This document shows positions 24,140 to 32,063 of a stretch of DNA of 37,056 nucleotides, one piece after another. The notes under the pieces were generated by a model. The model did no database searches. It saw nothing but the letters and a program-made list of their open reading frames with translations, and was not told the origin of the DNA. Each line of letters opens with the position of its first letter. Within the stretch, counting starts at the first letter, position 1. Source of the DNA: Desulfobacteraceae bacterium (GTDB taxonomy: Bacteria > Desulfobacterota > Desulfobacteria > Desulfobacterales > UBA5616). The translations under genes and the position numbers were made by a program. The stretch is taken from positions 1-37,056 of the forward strand of contig VMSV01000086.1 of NCBI GenBank assembly GCA_013791935.1, given 5' to 3'.

Positions 24140-25789
24140 CTAAGGTCTTCCACGGTCTTTTTCTTCTTTTTTATTTTCATTTTTATTTTGGTTGTCTCTT
24201 TGATTTTGGCCTTCATTGCCTTTTTCTTTTAGATTTTTTTGTTCTTCCGTGGGCTGAGTCGGATTCTTTTTCCGCCCTAAGCTTTTATCTGGTTTGCCGG
24301 CAACCGGCGAGGTCCTAATTTTCACCTTGTCCGGCTGATTTTGTACAACTTGATGTGTTGAAGCCTTTTCCTGTTTTTGCGGCTCGGGCAGCACCGGTTG
24401 CTTTTCACGGCTGCGGTCCTGAGCTTCACGGCCACCAATACTCCGGACAGGTTCAGGTTTGGAGGGTTCCGTTGTCTTCATGCCCGGTTTTTGGCGCTTT
24501 ACCGGGGGTGGTATATCCTTGCGCTCTGGCTTTTGAGGTTGCGCAACATCCGCCCGGCCCGTCTTTATGCTTTTGTCACCCTTTGTCTCCCATTGACTTC
24601 GCTCCTGGACAAACTGATGAACATCTCGGGAATGCTCCGCTATTTTTTTTCGAGCTTCCGGCTTAATCTCCTCGAACTTGAAGGCTGTGGTATTTCTTTT
24701 GGCAACCCTTGTTATGGGCTCAGCCATCTCGAAGTTTCTTCGCTGGGACTCCGGCATCTTGCTGACTCTACTCTCCATTTCGCGATAGGTCCGAGGAGGC
24801 CGGAGGGTTTGATCAGCTCTGCGGCGATCGTATTCCTGCCGTTTGTGATGCCCCCATTGGGGGTTATTTTTTTGATGGCGCCAGCGGTCATGCACATAAA
24901 TCGGATCATACCAGGTATGACGTTGCTCGAACTCAAACCAGGGGAAGATTCCGATGCTGAGGTAGCTTTTGTCGTAATAATCGCCGAAGTAGTAATGGCT
25001 GTATTTCGGACGGGAAAAAAGGCTGAATGTCAGGTTGCCGATATTGACGGTAATCCCCAGCGCGTACGAAATCCTTGAGCGATCATAACGATGCTCCGGA
25101 AAATAAACCGGTGCAAACAGCACCCCGCGACGTTCCAGCGGATAATCCCAGTGTCCGTTCGCAAATACATAACCGCGTGGCGTCCGTACGTAATGGGACG
25201 GCACCCATACCCAGTCTGTCTGGGCGGCAATCCAGTACCCGGGTCGTCGAACATATTGACCCTGGTGCCAATACCAGCAGGGCGGGACCCATATCCGATT
25301 CGCTGATGGTGGCGGCCCTGGTGCTTCAACGTTTGATAGTTCAGGCGGTGCTGGCAAATAATCGATTTCCGTATTACGGATGGGCGCCCAGAAACCGGCC
25401 ACCCATTGCCAGCCTCCGCGGGTTTGGGACCAGTAACCCGGCACCCAGTTCATGTCGGGTGGAACCGCACGCCAACACCCACTGACCCATAGGTAATCGT
25501 TTCTTTCGGAATCCCAGGCCCAGTAACCCGGAACCCATGCAAATTGCTCACCGGCAGGTCTCTGCGCGGGCAAAACTTCCTCTATATCGGCAGGCGGGCG
25601 GTTCGGCGCGATCAGACCCGCCTGGATCTCCAAATTTACAGGCTGTGCAAAGGCCTCATTCACCGGACCACGGGTCAACACCTGAGGCTGCTCTTCATAG
25701 GGTACCGGTGGTGCTTGCGCTATCGCTTCTCCATTCAGTCCCCCTGCCAATAGAACCATGACCATGACGGTCATCATCGCGGTCTTCAT
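24140..25789 (-). CDS. YXWGXW-repeat exported protein with charged low-complexity tail
   Basis: 549 residues. A signal peptide ends about residue 25 ('GEAIAQA'). Residues about 80-240 contain repeated aromatic units: 'WVPGYWAWDSERNDYLWVSG', 'WVPGYWSQTRGGWQWVAG' and 'YVFANGHWDYP'. This is the YXWGXW-repeat pattern of exported, often surface-associated proteins of unknown role. The last 200 residues are rich in K, E, P, Q and N and look disordered. It is first behind the sigma-54 promoter at 25834-25849, with a leader of only about 34 nt, and is followed by DUF3943. AAGGGAAG serves as ribosome site. Confidence 0.88.
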   Translation of the reverse strand: MKTAMMTVMVMVLLAGGLNGEAIAQAPPVPYEEQPQVLTRGPVNEAFAQPVNLEIQAGLIAPNRPPADIEEVLPAQRPAGEQFAWVPGYWAWDSERNDYLWVSGCWRAVPPDMNWVPGYWSQTRGGWQWVAGFWAPIRNTEIDYLPAPPELSNVEAPGPPPSANRIWVPPCWYWHQGQYVRRPGYWIAAQTDWVWVPSHYVRTPRGYVFANGHWDYPLERRGVLFAPVYFPEHRYDRSRISYALGITVNIGNLTFSLFSRPKYSHYYFGDYYDKSYLSIGIFPWFEFEQRHTWYDPIYVHDRWRHQKNNPQWGHHKRQEYDRRRADQTLRPPRTYREMESRVSKMPESQRRNFEMAEPITRVAKRNTTAFKFEEIKPEARKKIAEHSRDVHQFVQERSQWETKGDKSIKTGRADVAQPQKPERKDIPPPVKRQKPGMKTTEPSKPEPVRSIGGREAQDRSREKQPVLPEPQKQEKASTHQVVQNQPDKVKIRTSPVAGKPDKSLGRKKNPTQPTEEQKNLKEKGNEGQNQRDNQNKNENKKEEKDRGRP

Positions 25790-25833
25790 GGGCTTCCCTT
25801 TCTTATAAGATTTAAGATTTCATCTTTTGTATA

Positions 25834-25849
25834 CTCAAACTTCATGCCG
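25834..25849 (-). promoter_or_regulatory. Sigma-54 (-24/-12) promoter of the YXWGXW operon
   Basis: On the minus strand CGGCATGAAGTTTGAG keeps the 16-nt geometry, the -24 GGC and the -12 TTG; it lacks the usual -24 T and the -12 C. It shares TTGAAA just upstream of the -24 box with the promoters at 27503 and 33344. Predicted start is near 25823. Confidence 0.6.
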
Positions 25850-25949
25850 AATTTCAAAACGCCTGGTTTTGGGCACCCATCCTTCTGATTTATTAACCAA
25901 TTATGCTGTTCAACCTGGGAAAAGGCAGGCAAATTAAGCCGCATAAACA

Positions 25950-25982
25950 GGGTCATATGTAGCCAATGGGCATATATGACCC
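25950..25982. promoter_or_regulatory. Activator palindrome, family 2 (YXWGXW operon)
   Basis: Arms GGGTCATAT and ATATGACCC (9 bp, perfect) lie in a 33-bp palindrome with inner GCC/GGC. The centre is 117 bp upstream of the -24 box. Confidence 0.75.
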
Positions 25983-26032
25983 ATCTGAAAAATTCGACCA
26001 TAGGGTATGGCTGCGGGTGATAGGGCTTTGGA

Positions 26033-26295
26033 TGACCTATTCACCGGTATGCGGTGAAAGTCCTGGTGTTCCCTAAGGGGAGATTGGAAGAAATGATCGC
26101 GAACTGCGATGTCCTGATCACCCCATTTTGTCCACGGCCTTTATCGGGCTTGCCCTGGGTAAAGAAACCCATCCGGACTTCGATATGAGCGAATTGCGCA
26201 GGTTAACGCCGGTCCAGAACGGATCAGCGGCCCTTACTATCTCGGGTGTCTGCCGCAGGGTCCTCGAAGGGGAATCGGAAAATAGCAGACATTGA
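26033..26295 (+). pseudogene. Frameshifted remnant, surface-carbohydrate biosynthesis-type protein
   Basis: One + frame reads 'AVKVLVFPKGRLEEMIANCD' and 'VLITPF', and then breaks near 26128. The next frame continues with 'STAFIGLALGKETHPDFDMS' and 'ELRRLTPVQNGSA', ending at 26295. Joined, they make one plausible protein segment resembling the C-terminal part of capsule/surface polysaccharide synthesis proteins ('CDVLITPFsSTAFIGLALGK'). There is no start region and no downstream continuation. I recognise the family only loosely. The fragment lies between the activator site at 25950-25982 and the PLA2-like gene, in a 513-bp stretch with no intact gene. Confidence 0.5.
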
Positions 26296-26302
26296 AAGCC
26301 GG

Positions 26303-26806
26303 TTAAGGTGCAATATTATTTTCAACGCAATACCCAGCCGGATGCTTTTTCGCGTAATCAGCGAGCTGTTTTTGAATCTGCAATTTTTCTCTTTTCGAAA
26401 GCCGCTCATAGCCCCGTCCATAGGGCCAGCCGTAACCCCAGCGATACCAGGTGGGAAAGGTCGGGTGCCCGCCTGCCCTGGCACCCAAGTACATGGTTTT
26501 CGCCAGTTCCGGGTCATGGGTCCGAGCCAGCACGCAGTCACGCAGGGCCGTGTCGGCCTGCTGACGCTCGTCTTCACTTCCGCCCTGCCAGTAGGCGAGA
26601 TCATGGGTTTGGCAACAGCCGCACCACTTGTCCCGGTCCTTTACCGTGCCGTCCGGGAAGAGCGTGCAACCGTCACTGGTAAAGGCGACAAGGCCTGCCA
26701 TGTGGGGAGGGCGATAACCGAAGCACGACGACAGCGTAAAGACTGCCAGCAGAGCAAACAATGCCGATAGAAGTGACCGGTGAGGGTAGGGCGAAATTTG
26801 GACCAT
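26303..26806 (-). CDS. Phospholipase A2-like lipoprotein
   Basis: 167 residues. The N-terminal hydrophobic stretch ends in a lipobox-like 'LSSC', so the protein is probably an exported lipoprotein. The core 'DKWCGCCQTHDLAYWQGG' carries the CCxxHD active-site helix of secreted phospholipase A2 (H-D catalytic pair). 'DGCTLFPDGT' just before it could be the calcium-loop equivalent. The frame extends upstream inside the PAP2 gene. I chose the ATG at 26806, which overlaps the PAP2 stop in the coupling sequence TGATG. It is expected to cleave acyl chains from phospholipids in the periplasm or outer membrane; activity is inferred from the motif. Confidence 0.75.
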   Translation of the reverse strand: MVQISPYPHRSLLSALFALLAVFTLSSCFGYRPPHMAGLVAFTSDGCTLFPDGTVKDRDKWCGCCQTHDLAYWQGGSEDERQQADTALRDCVLARTHDPELAKTMYLGARAGGHPTFPTWYRWGYGWPYGRGYERLSKREKLQIQKQLADYAKKHPAGYCVENNIAP

Positions 26807-27354
26807 CAGAAGGAACGCTGCCAGCGCAGGCCGATGAAATCGGGCCCGATAACCGGCGCCAGATAAGTGGCGTGTTGAGGCGTGACTGTGAGCAATGCTA
26901 CACCATAGGCCAAGGCACCGGCGGCAATGACATCGCGCCAGTGATGCTTGTCTTCGTCCACTCGAACAGCAGCGACGTATGCTGACGCCAGATAAGCAGG
27001 GGTGCCCCACTTCCAGCCATAGCGCTCACCAAGGAAAGTGGCGCCTGACATGATAAAGGACACATGACCGGATGGAAACCCGTAGTCGTTTCCGTTCGGG
27101 CGCTCCCCGAGGCTGGTTTCGTTGAATCCGAGCCGGAGGGCCGACGTGAGGACCTGGTTCACGACGGTATTTCGCAGCCATTCCTTCTCGCCCTCAGTAT
27201 CGTCTTTGAAATAGGCCACGGCCAAGGCGGTCAGGGGGACAACCCCCGTCAGGATATCCGTCGAAGCAGTTCTGGGTCCGTTCCCGGCCATGGCTGCGGA
27301 AGCGTTCAAGCCAAGCCCTACGACCATCAGGCACACAAGCATGTATCTCAACAT
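26806..27354 (-). CDS. PAP2-family phosphatase, exported
   Basis: 182 residues. A signal peptide or N-terminal helix ('MLVCLMVVGLGLNASAAMAG') is followed by a PAP2 core: 'LGERPNGNDYGFPSGHVSF' contains the RP and PSGH boxes, and 'RVDEDKHHWRDV' carries the last box (R-x5-H-x3-D). PAP2 enzymes dephosphorylate lipid phosphates such as phosphatidic acid or undecaprenyl pyrophosphate. The frame is open from 27417, but AGAGG before the ATG at 27354 gives a normal signal peptide. Translational coupling to the phospholipase A2-like gene suggests a lipid-remodelling pair. A sigma-54 promoter lies about 150 bp upstream. Confidence 0.85.
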   Translation of the reverse strand: MLRYMLVCLMVVGLGLNASAAMAGNGPRTASTDILTGVVPLTALAVAYFKDDTEGEKEWLRNTVVNQVLTSALRLGFNETSLGERPNGNDYGFPSGHVSFIMSGATFLGERYGWKWGTPAYLASAYVAAVRVDEDKHHWRDVIAAGALAYGVALLTVTPQHATYLAPVIGPDFIGLRWQRSF

Positions 27355-27502
27355 AATCATCCTCTTTTCATCGGCAAATGCTGTTGGGGCATTTTTATGC
27401 TCCCTGGTGAATGTCAATTATGCGTTGGGTGCGCATGTCCTTTTCTGAAGCGTTCCCGAAATCCTTTTTCCGGGTCATTCTTTTATACAATACCTTTCAA
27501 CA

Positions 27503-27518
27503 CTCAATTTCCATGCCA
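27503..27518 (-). promoter_or_regulatory. Sigma-54 (-24/-12) promoter of the PAP2-PLA2 unit
   Basis: On the minus strand TGGCATGGAAATTGAG has a perfect -24 box and correct spacing; the -12 box is TTGAG, as at 25834. Predicted start is near 27492, with a leader of about 138 nt. Confidence 0.65.
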
Positions 27519-27620
27519 GGTTTCAAACCCCTGGCGCCTTGTCACCCATCACTTTGAATTTATAAGAATAGTTGGTTTTAAAAGACTGTTCGGGGGTGTC
27601 CGCAGCCGACTATCGAAATT

Positions 27621-27652
27621 GGTCATATATACCCTATTGGCCGTATATGACC
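27621..27652. promoter_or_regulatory. Activator palindrome, family 2 (PAP2-PLA2 unit)
   Basis: Arms GGTCATATA and TATATGACC (9 bp, perfect) lie in a 32-bp palindrome. The centre is about 118 bp upstream of the -24 box. Together with the promoter this explains most of the gene-free stretch 27355-27926. The part 27653-27926 shows no convincing gene on either strand. Confidence 0.75.
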
Positions 27653-27926
27653 CTTTTTGTTCACTATCAGGGAGGACGATGCAAATGCAATGATGCATGG
27701 AGTTTGCCGGGCCTTTGGGAATCTGGCACGGAACTTGGTGTTGTTATCAATGATGAAGAAGAAGCATTGTTCAAAACAAGCGATCCGTGTGCTGTCCCAT
27801 AATAACTTGGAAAGATATCCGGAAAAATCGGTGAAGCCCAATATCAGGGCTTCGGGAACACGAATGCAAAACGCGGAGATTCAGATTGCCAGGGATTGGA
27901 CATGGCCGATCTCATCCATCAGGATT

Positions 27927-29372
27927 TCAGGGGTGTCTTACCGACCCGCTATAAAAGACATCGCACTTGTCCCCTTGAACAAAGCGTTTTGTCTTCCTGT
28001 AAAGACTAAGTAAAGGACCTCCAAGGGTTTCGACAGTGCTCAACGCACCGATCTCCGGGCTTCCGAAGGGGCCTGTGATGCTTTGTTTGAATTTTGCGCA
28101 TCCTTTGCCATCGACAAGGGCCACGGTCACCTTTTCGTATCGTTCGCGAACAAGATTGAGTTGACCTGAAAGTGCCACACGGTTGTGTTGCGTTGCAAGG
28201 GCGCAGTCCAAAGCCTCTGCAATCCCTTGTTTGATTTTCCACCTGGAGACCAAATGATGGATTTTGCCTTGCCTGCCATGGGTTTGGCGATAAGTTTCCC
28301 AATAACCATGGCCTTTAAGTCCAACCGTGCCCAGGGGGCCGACGATGAAAAAGGCACCGAGGTCCACGAGATTGAATTGCTGACTAGATTCATAGGCTGT
28401 GAGGGCCTTGTCAAGGTCCAGGGTGTAAAGGATCAGATGATCCCCGCTGAGAGAAAAATGACCGTTTACACCGCTCATTAAACGGAGGTTTTCTTTTTCT
28501 TCCAGAGTCAGGGAGGCTTCAAGATCACCCTTGCCGCCGATCATTTTTTTTGCGCCCAAGGCCTTCTCCAGATTGGCGAAGTCCAGTTCAGGAATTTTTA
28601 AATTGATTTTATAAACCCCATGAACTCCTGACAGGTCTACCGAGGCATCGCCCTTACCTTTTCCGCCAAAAACATCCAGGGTCAGAGGGTTAAGGGTGAG
28701 GACACCTTTCTCCGCTTTCATGGAACCCAAAACATGATTGATTTTTAAATTCGCCTTCTCCACCTCAGAGCATTGGAAGGTTCCCGAAAATGATGCGTTT
28801 TGCACGGGATTGGCCGAAATGTCTTCCAACAGGAAATCATGAATGGCCAGATGGATATCCCTGAACACTATCTGCTCGCGGGTCTTCTGATCAACGTAGA
28901 CCAGAACGCCCCGGAACAAGCTGAGTTCCTTCAAGCTGAAAACTTTTTTCATCCCCATTTCTGACGCTTTGTTTTCAGCAGGGCTGGAAGGATCATTCCT
29001 CCGGGCGTCTTTTATGAGGGTGAGCACCGGTTGGTCAAGCACACAACGGGTGATGATGAGCTTTTTTTTCAGCAGGGGAATGAACTCAAGCCCCAGCTTG
29101 AGTTTTTCAAGGGATAGGATTTCAACGCCATGATTGGCGGCATGCAGGTCCGCTGCCGACAGTCCAAAGGGAAAGAAGGAGAGCCGCATTTTCCCGTTGA
29201 TACTGACGTCCAGGCCGGTGGCCCTGGAGGCTGCGGCTTCAATCCCGGGTTTGTAGGAATTGATGTCAAACAATAGGGCCCCTGCAATGGCAGCCATGAC
29301 GATCAGGGCTGCACCGCCGCACGCAACGACCAGGATAATTTTACTTTGTTTTTGCAGCAGGGTGCGTTTCAT
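27927..29372 (-). CDS. AsmA family protein
   Basis: 481 residues. An N-terminal membrane anchor ('IILVVACGGAALIVMAAIAG') is followed by the AsmA start 'LLFDINSYKPGIEAAASRAT' and 'GLDVSINGKMRLSFFP'. The C-terminus has the domain's typical end 'KCDVFYSGSV'. AsmA-type proteins span the periplasm and are linked to phospholipid transport and outer-membrane lipid balance. The length is shorter than E. coli AsmA (about 617 residues) but normal for this subgroup. It begins 31 bp after the DUF4405 gene and is last in the predicted sigma-54 operon that starts at the baeRF-like gene. Confidence 0.88.
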   Translation of the reverse strand: MKRTLLQKQSKIILVVACGGAALIVMAAIAGALLFDINSYKPGIEAAASRATGLDVSINGKMRLSFFPFGLSAADLHAANHGVEILSLEKLKLGLEFIPLLKKKLIITRCVLDQPVLTLIKDARRNDPSSPAENKASEMGMKKVFSLKELSLFRGVLVYVDQKTREQIVFRDIHLAIHDFLLEDISANPVQNASFSGTFQCSEVEKANLKINHVLGSMKAEKGVLTLNPLTLDVFGGKGKGDASVDLSGVHGVYKINLKIPELDFANLEKALGAKKMIGGKGDLEASLTLEEKENLRLMSGVNGHFSLSGDHLILYTLDLDKALTAYESSQQFNLVDLGAFFIVGPLGTVGLKGHGYWETYRQTHGRQGKIHHLVSRWKIKQGIAEALDCALATQHNRVALSGQLNLVRERYEKVTVALVDGKGCAKFKQSITGPFGSPEIGALSTVETLGGPLLSLYRKTKRFVQGDKCDVFYSGSVRHP

Positions 29373-29403
29373 TCAAGCCGGTCCGATCCCCATGGGTTAT
29401 GAT

Positions 29404-29748
29404 TTAAAGTATGGCAATCATCCACCCGAGAAACAGCACCATGACCCAGGCCAATGAAATGATCCAAAAAAAGTTTTTCGAATGATCCCCAAAATAAATT
29501 TTAACGGACTGCACGATCCAGGTCCGGTTGAACCAGAGATGGAAACCCAGCAGGACCACCAGCACAAGGGATAAAAAGAGGTGAATATCCGCCCACTGGT
29601 GACGGTGTAGCCAAAGAAAGGAATTATCGGATACGCCTTCACGTCCTTTCGGAATGACAAATCCCAGTAAAAACCCCAGAATGGCCATGGAAGATATGTC
29701 GATAAAAAGCAGAGTATCCACGAAATGTTTCAGAGTGTTTTTTTTCAA
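29404..29748 (-). CDS. DUF4405 membrane protein
   Basis: About 114 residues with three membrane helices: 'FVDTLLFIDISSMAILGFLL', 'IHLFLSLVLVVLLGFHLWF' and 'IISLAWVMVLFLGWMIAIL'. Conserved histidines ('WLHRHQWADIHL' and 'GFHLWF') match the DUF4405 cytochrome-b-like pattern, in which histidines may bind heme. No ATG gives a normal N-terminus. I chose a TTG at 29748 because it yields 'LKKNTLKHFVDTLLF', the usual start of this family, with GGGAAAAA upstream; this start is uncertain. It follows the superoxide dismutase gene by 23 bp. Confidence 0.72.
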   Translation of the reverse strand: MKKNTLKHFVDTLLFIDISSMAILGFLLGFVIPKGREGVSDNSFLWLHRHQWADIHLFLSLVLVVLLGFHLWFNRTWIVQSVKIYFGDHSKNFFWIISLAWVMVLFLGWMIAIL

Positions 29749-29771
29749 GTCGTTTTTCCCGAATATTCTTC

Positions 29772-30527
29772 TCAAATTCCTGTAAAATTCTTTTCCGCAA
29801 AATCCCAGTTCACCAGATGATCCAGAAACGCGGCAATATAATCCGTACGGCGATTCTGGTAATCCAGGTAGTAGGCATGTTCCCACACATCGATGGTCAG
29901 GATCGGAACCTGTCCGTGGGCTATGGGCGTATCTGCATTGGCGGTCTTGACCACCTCAAGGGTTCCTTTATTCATGACCAGCCAGGCCCAGCCGCTCCCG
30001 AACTGGGTGGCCGCAGCATCCCCAAAGGCCTTCTTGAACTGTTCAAAACTCCCGAAATCCGCATCCAGCTTTTTTGACAGGGCACCGGCCGGGGTCCCAC
30101 CGCCCTTGGGTTTCATGCTCTTCCAATAAAATTCGTGGTTCCATGCCTGGGCGGCGCTGTTGAAGATCGCGGCATGTTCTTGAATACCCGCAGTCTTCTG
30201 AATGATGCCTTCCAGGGGCTCATTTGCAAAGGCCGTATTTTGGATCAAGGCGTTGGTCTTGTCGATATAGGCCTGGTGGTGTTTACCGTAATGAAATCCC
30301 ATGGTGTTGGCGGAAATATACGGGCTCAAAGCATCTTTTTCATAGGGTATGGCTGGAAGTTTGAGTCCTGGCACGGCCGGTGACGATGGGGTTGCCGCAT
30401 GGACCTTTGATGTAAGACCCATTGATGTAAGACCAATGACGTTGGTCGTTAGAATAGCCGTTGCCGCCAGGGTCGTTGTAAGGAATTGACGGCGATTTAA
30501 AGAGTTGCTCATCGTTGCATGGTTCAT
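29772..30527 (-). CDS. Tat-exported Fe/Mn superoxide dismutase
   Basis: 251 residues. The N-terminus has a twin-arginine signal ('NRRQFLTTTLAATAIL'), so the folded, metal-loaded enzyme is expected in the periplasm. Metal ligands are visible in 'MGFHYGKHHQAYIDK', 'AWNHEFYWKSM' and 'DVWEHAYYLDYQNRR'. 'QFGSGWAWLV' with its glutamine suggests the iron or cambialistic type; this is not certain. The frame extends 80 codons upstream without homology; AAAGGAGAATCAACA sets the ATG at 30527. It lies between DUF2254 and DUF4405 in one likely operon and protects against superoxide, which fits an envelope-stress unit. Confidence 0.92.
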   Translation of the reverse strand: MNHATMSNSLNRRQFLTTTLAATAILTTNVIGLTSMGLTSKVHAATPSSPAVPGLKLPAIPYEKDALSPYISANTMGFHYGKHHQAYIDKTNALIQNTAFANEPLEGIIQKTAGIQEHAAIFNSAAQAWNHEFYWKSMKPKGGGTPAGALSKKLDADFGSFEQFKKAFGDAAATQFGSGWAWLVMNKGTLEVVKTANADTPIAHGQVPILTIDVWEHAYYLDYQNRRTDYIAAFLDHLVNWDFAEKNFTGI

Positions 30528-30582
30528 TGTTGATTCTCCTTTTTTATTGCCCAAAAGAGCGCAGAGGATAATATGGTTAAAC

Positions 30583-31926
30583 TCATATATTTTCCCCCTC
30601 GCGCAAAGCAGTCTCGGTTTCGAGCGTTTCACGTACGTGCGCCACCAGTGTGTCGATCCTCGTACGATCATGGGCGGATTCGACAGTACGCTCGGACAGC
30701 TCAGCGATCCATTGCACTTGTTCACGAAGCACTCTCCTGCGTTGCGGGCCGGCCGATAAACCTGCAAGCGTTTTAAAGGCGCCCAGCATCCGCAATATGA
30801 TGGCTACATTGCCTTTGGCGCTGCTTCGAATCTGGTCGAACGATTCGGCCACCAAGCTTTCAAAGCTCAGGCCTTTGGCGATCACTCGCAGTTCCCCATC
30901 CTCGTAGCGGCGTAATGAGGGGATTTGCCGAGGCGCTATCCGCGCAAGAATCGTCGTCAGATAATCCACGCACATCACGGCCGTTGTCGTATCGTTGATA
31001 CCGGGAGAGAGGGCTTTCAACGCCACATCCACGATCTGCCGAATGCCGAAGGAAGCGTCCTGCTCTACCGTGCGGTGGCGGGTGATGCTGAAAGTCGCCT
31101 GCAGGGCGGCGATCGTCTCTTGATCCGGCGGGTCTTCCAGGGCGAGTGAGGCCAGGGTAGTGTTTTGGACAACGAAGCCGCCGATGCCGTGCTCCATCAA
31201 CACGATGGTTTTCCCGTCACGCGCCAGGCGCAAGATCTCTTCGTTATTCACACTCTGGACATAGCCACTCTGCGGGGCCGGGACGGCGCACCATTTCCGC
31301 ACGGCGATAGAACGAAGCGTTTGGTCATCATCGTCTTCGGCCGACCCTTGTCCGAGTTTTTCCGGAAACAGCCGGTCAATGGCCGCGATGGTCTCCTCTG
31401 CGACCGAGGCAATGATGCTGGAAGCCTGGATCGAAGTGGCAATGTAATGAATGAAAAACATGAGGGTGCCAACACCTCCGAGCGCCAGCACGAAGCCGAA
31501 GAACACCGCCAGGTTTGGAACAAATGCGCCCTCGTCGCCGCCGCGAATGGCACGCAACACGATCAGGCAATATGTGAAAATGCCTGCGAAGATACCGAGC
31601 ACGACCTGCATGACTCTGCTGCGCATGAAGTTCCGCAGGATGCGCGACGTGTATTGGCTCGAAGCCAGTGCCAACACCACCAAGATCATGGAGAACGTGA
31701 CGCCCACCACGGTCATCATGGAACCGGCGATCGTGGACATCATCCCGCGCGCGCCTTCCGGCTGTGCGCCAAACAAACGCGGCCACCGGGCCAGCCATTG
31801 GTCGCTCCCGACGGAGTCCGCTTCGATCAACGCTACCGCAATCGCAATGCTCAGCACGACAATCATCGAAGGCATAAACCAAAAGCTCGACCGCAGATCG
31901 CTCCAGAGTTGCTTGAACTTATTCAT
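30583..31926 (-). CDS. DUF2254 membrane protein
   Basis: 447 residues. Four hydrophobic segments lie in the N-terminal 160 residues ('FMPSMIVVLSIAIAVALIEA', 'MMTVVGVTFSMILVVLALAS', 'VVLGIFAGIFTYCLIVL' and 'VFFGFVLALGGVGTLMFFIH'). 'SSQYTSRILRNFMRS' is a DUF2254 hallmark. The C-terminal cytoplasmic part includes 'ALKALSPGINDTTTA' and 'EQDASFGIRQIVDVAL', also typical. The family's role is unknown. The gene is visibly richer in G+C than the genes to its left, suggesting separate origin. It lies 55 bp upstream of the superoxide dismutase gene. Confidence 0.88.
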   Translation of the reverse strand: MNKFKQLWSDLRSSFWFMPSMIVVLSIAIAVALIEADSVGSDQWLARWPRLFGAQPEGARGMMSTIAGSMMTVVGVTFSMILVVLALASSQYTSRILRNFMRSRVMQVVLGIFAGIFTYCLIVLRAIRGGDEGAFVPNLAVFFGFVLALGGVGTLMFFIHYIATSIQASSIIASVAEETIAAIDRLFPEKLGQGSAEDDDDQTLRSIAVRKWCAVPAPQSGYVQSVNNEEILRLARDGKTIVLMEHGIGGFVVQNTTLASLALEDPPDQETIAALQATFSITRHRTVEQDASFGIRQIVDVALKALSPGINDTTTAVMCVDYLTTILARIAPRQIPSLRRYEDGELRVIAKGLSFESLVAESFDQIRSSAKGNVAIILRMLGAFKTLAGLSAGPQRRRVLREQVQWIAELSERTVESAHDRTRIDTLVAHVRETLETETALREGENI

Positions 31927-31929
31927 GGG

Positions 31930-32028
31930 TCAGATCCCATTTCCAGTTCCCGAGTGAATGGGGTTGCCTTTGTTTTCATGTTTCGCCTCTTGAGAAGCTC
32001 TTGGTTTTCTGGCCGATTTTTTATCCAC
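31930..32028 (-). CDS. Candidate 32-residue basic peptide upstream of DUF2254
   Basis: A GTG at 32028 is preceded by a perfect AGGAGG five bases away and opens a 32-residue frame rich in K, R, S and N ('KKSARKPRASQEAKHENKG' is its core). The stop lies 3 bp before the DUF2254 ATG, so it could couple translation of that gene. I do not recognise the sequence. Within it, in another frame, an ATG with GAGGCG begins a second tiny frame that also ends at the DUF2254 start, so either could be the translated leader. Support is the ribosome site and position only. Confidence 0.35.
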   Translation of the reverse strand: MDKKSARKPRASQEAKHENKGNPIHSGTGNGI

Positions 32029-32063
32029 AGCAGCCTCCTGAGCCGTTTGCGTCAACGGGAATG

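Noticed and set aside
26807-27010. Longer N-terminus for the phospholipase A2-like protein
   Set aside because: The extension is the out-of-frame reading of the PAP2 gene; the ATG overlapping the PAP2 stop gives a proper lipoprotein signal.
27724-27739. A + strand TGGCACG-N4-TTGGT resembling another sigma-54 promoter beside the palindrome at 27621-27652
   Set aside because: The -12 box lacks GC or the TTGAG/TTGAT seen in the other units, the distance to the palindrome is shorter, and no convincing + strand gene follows before the antisense AsmA end.
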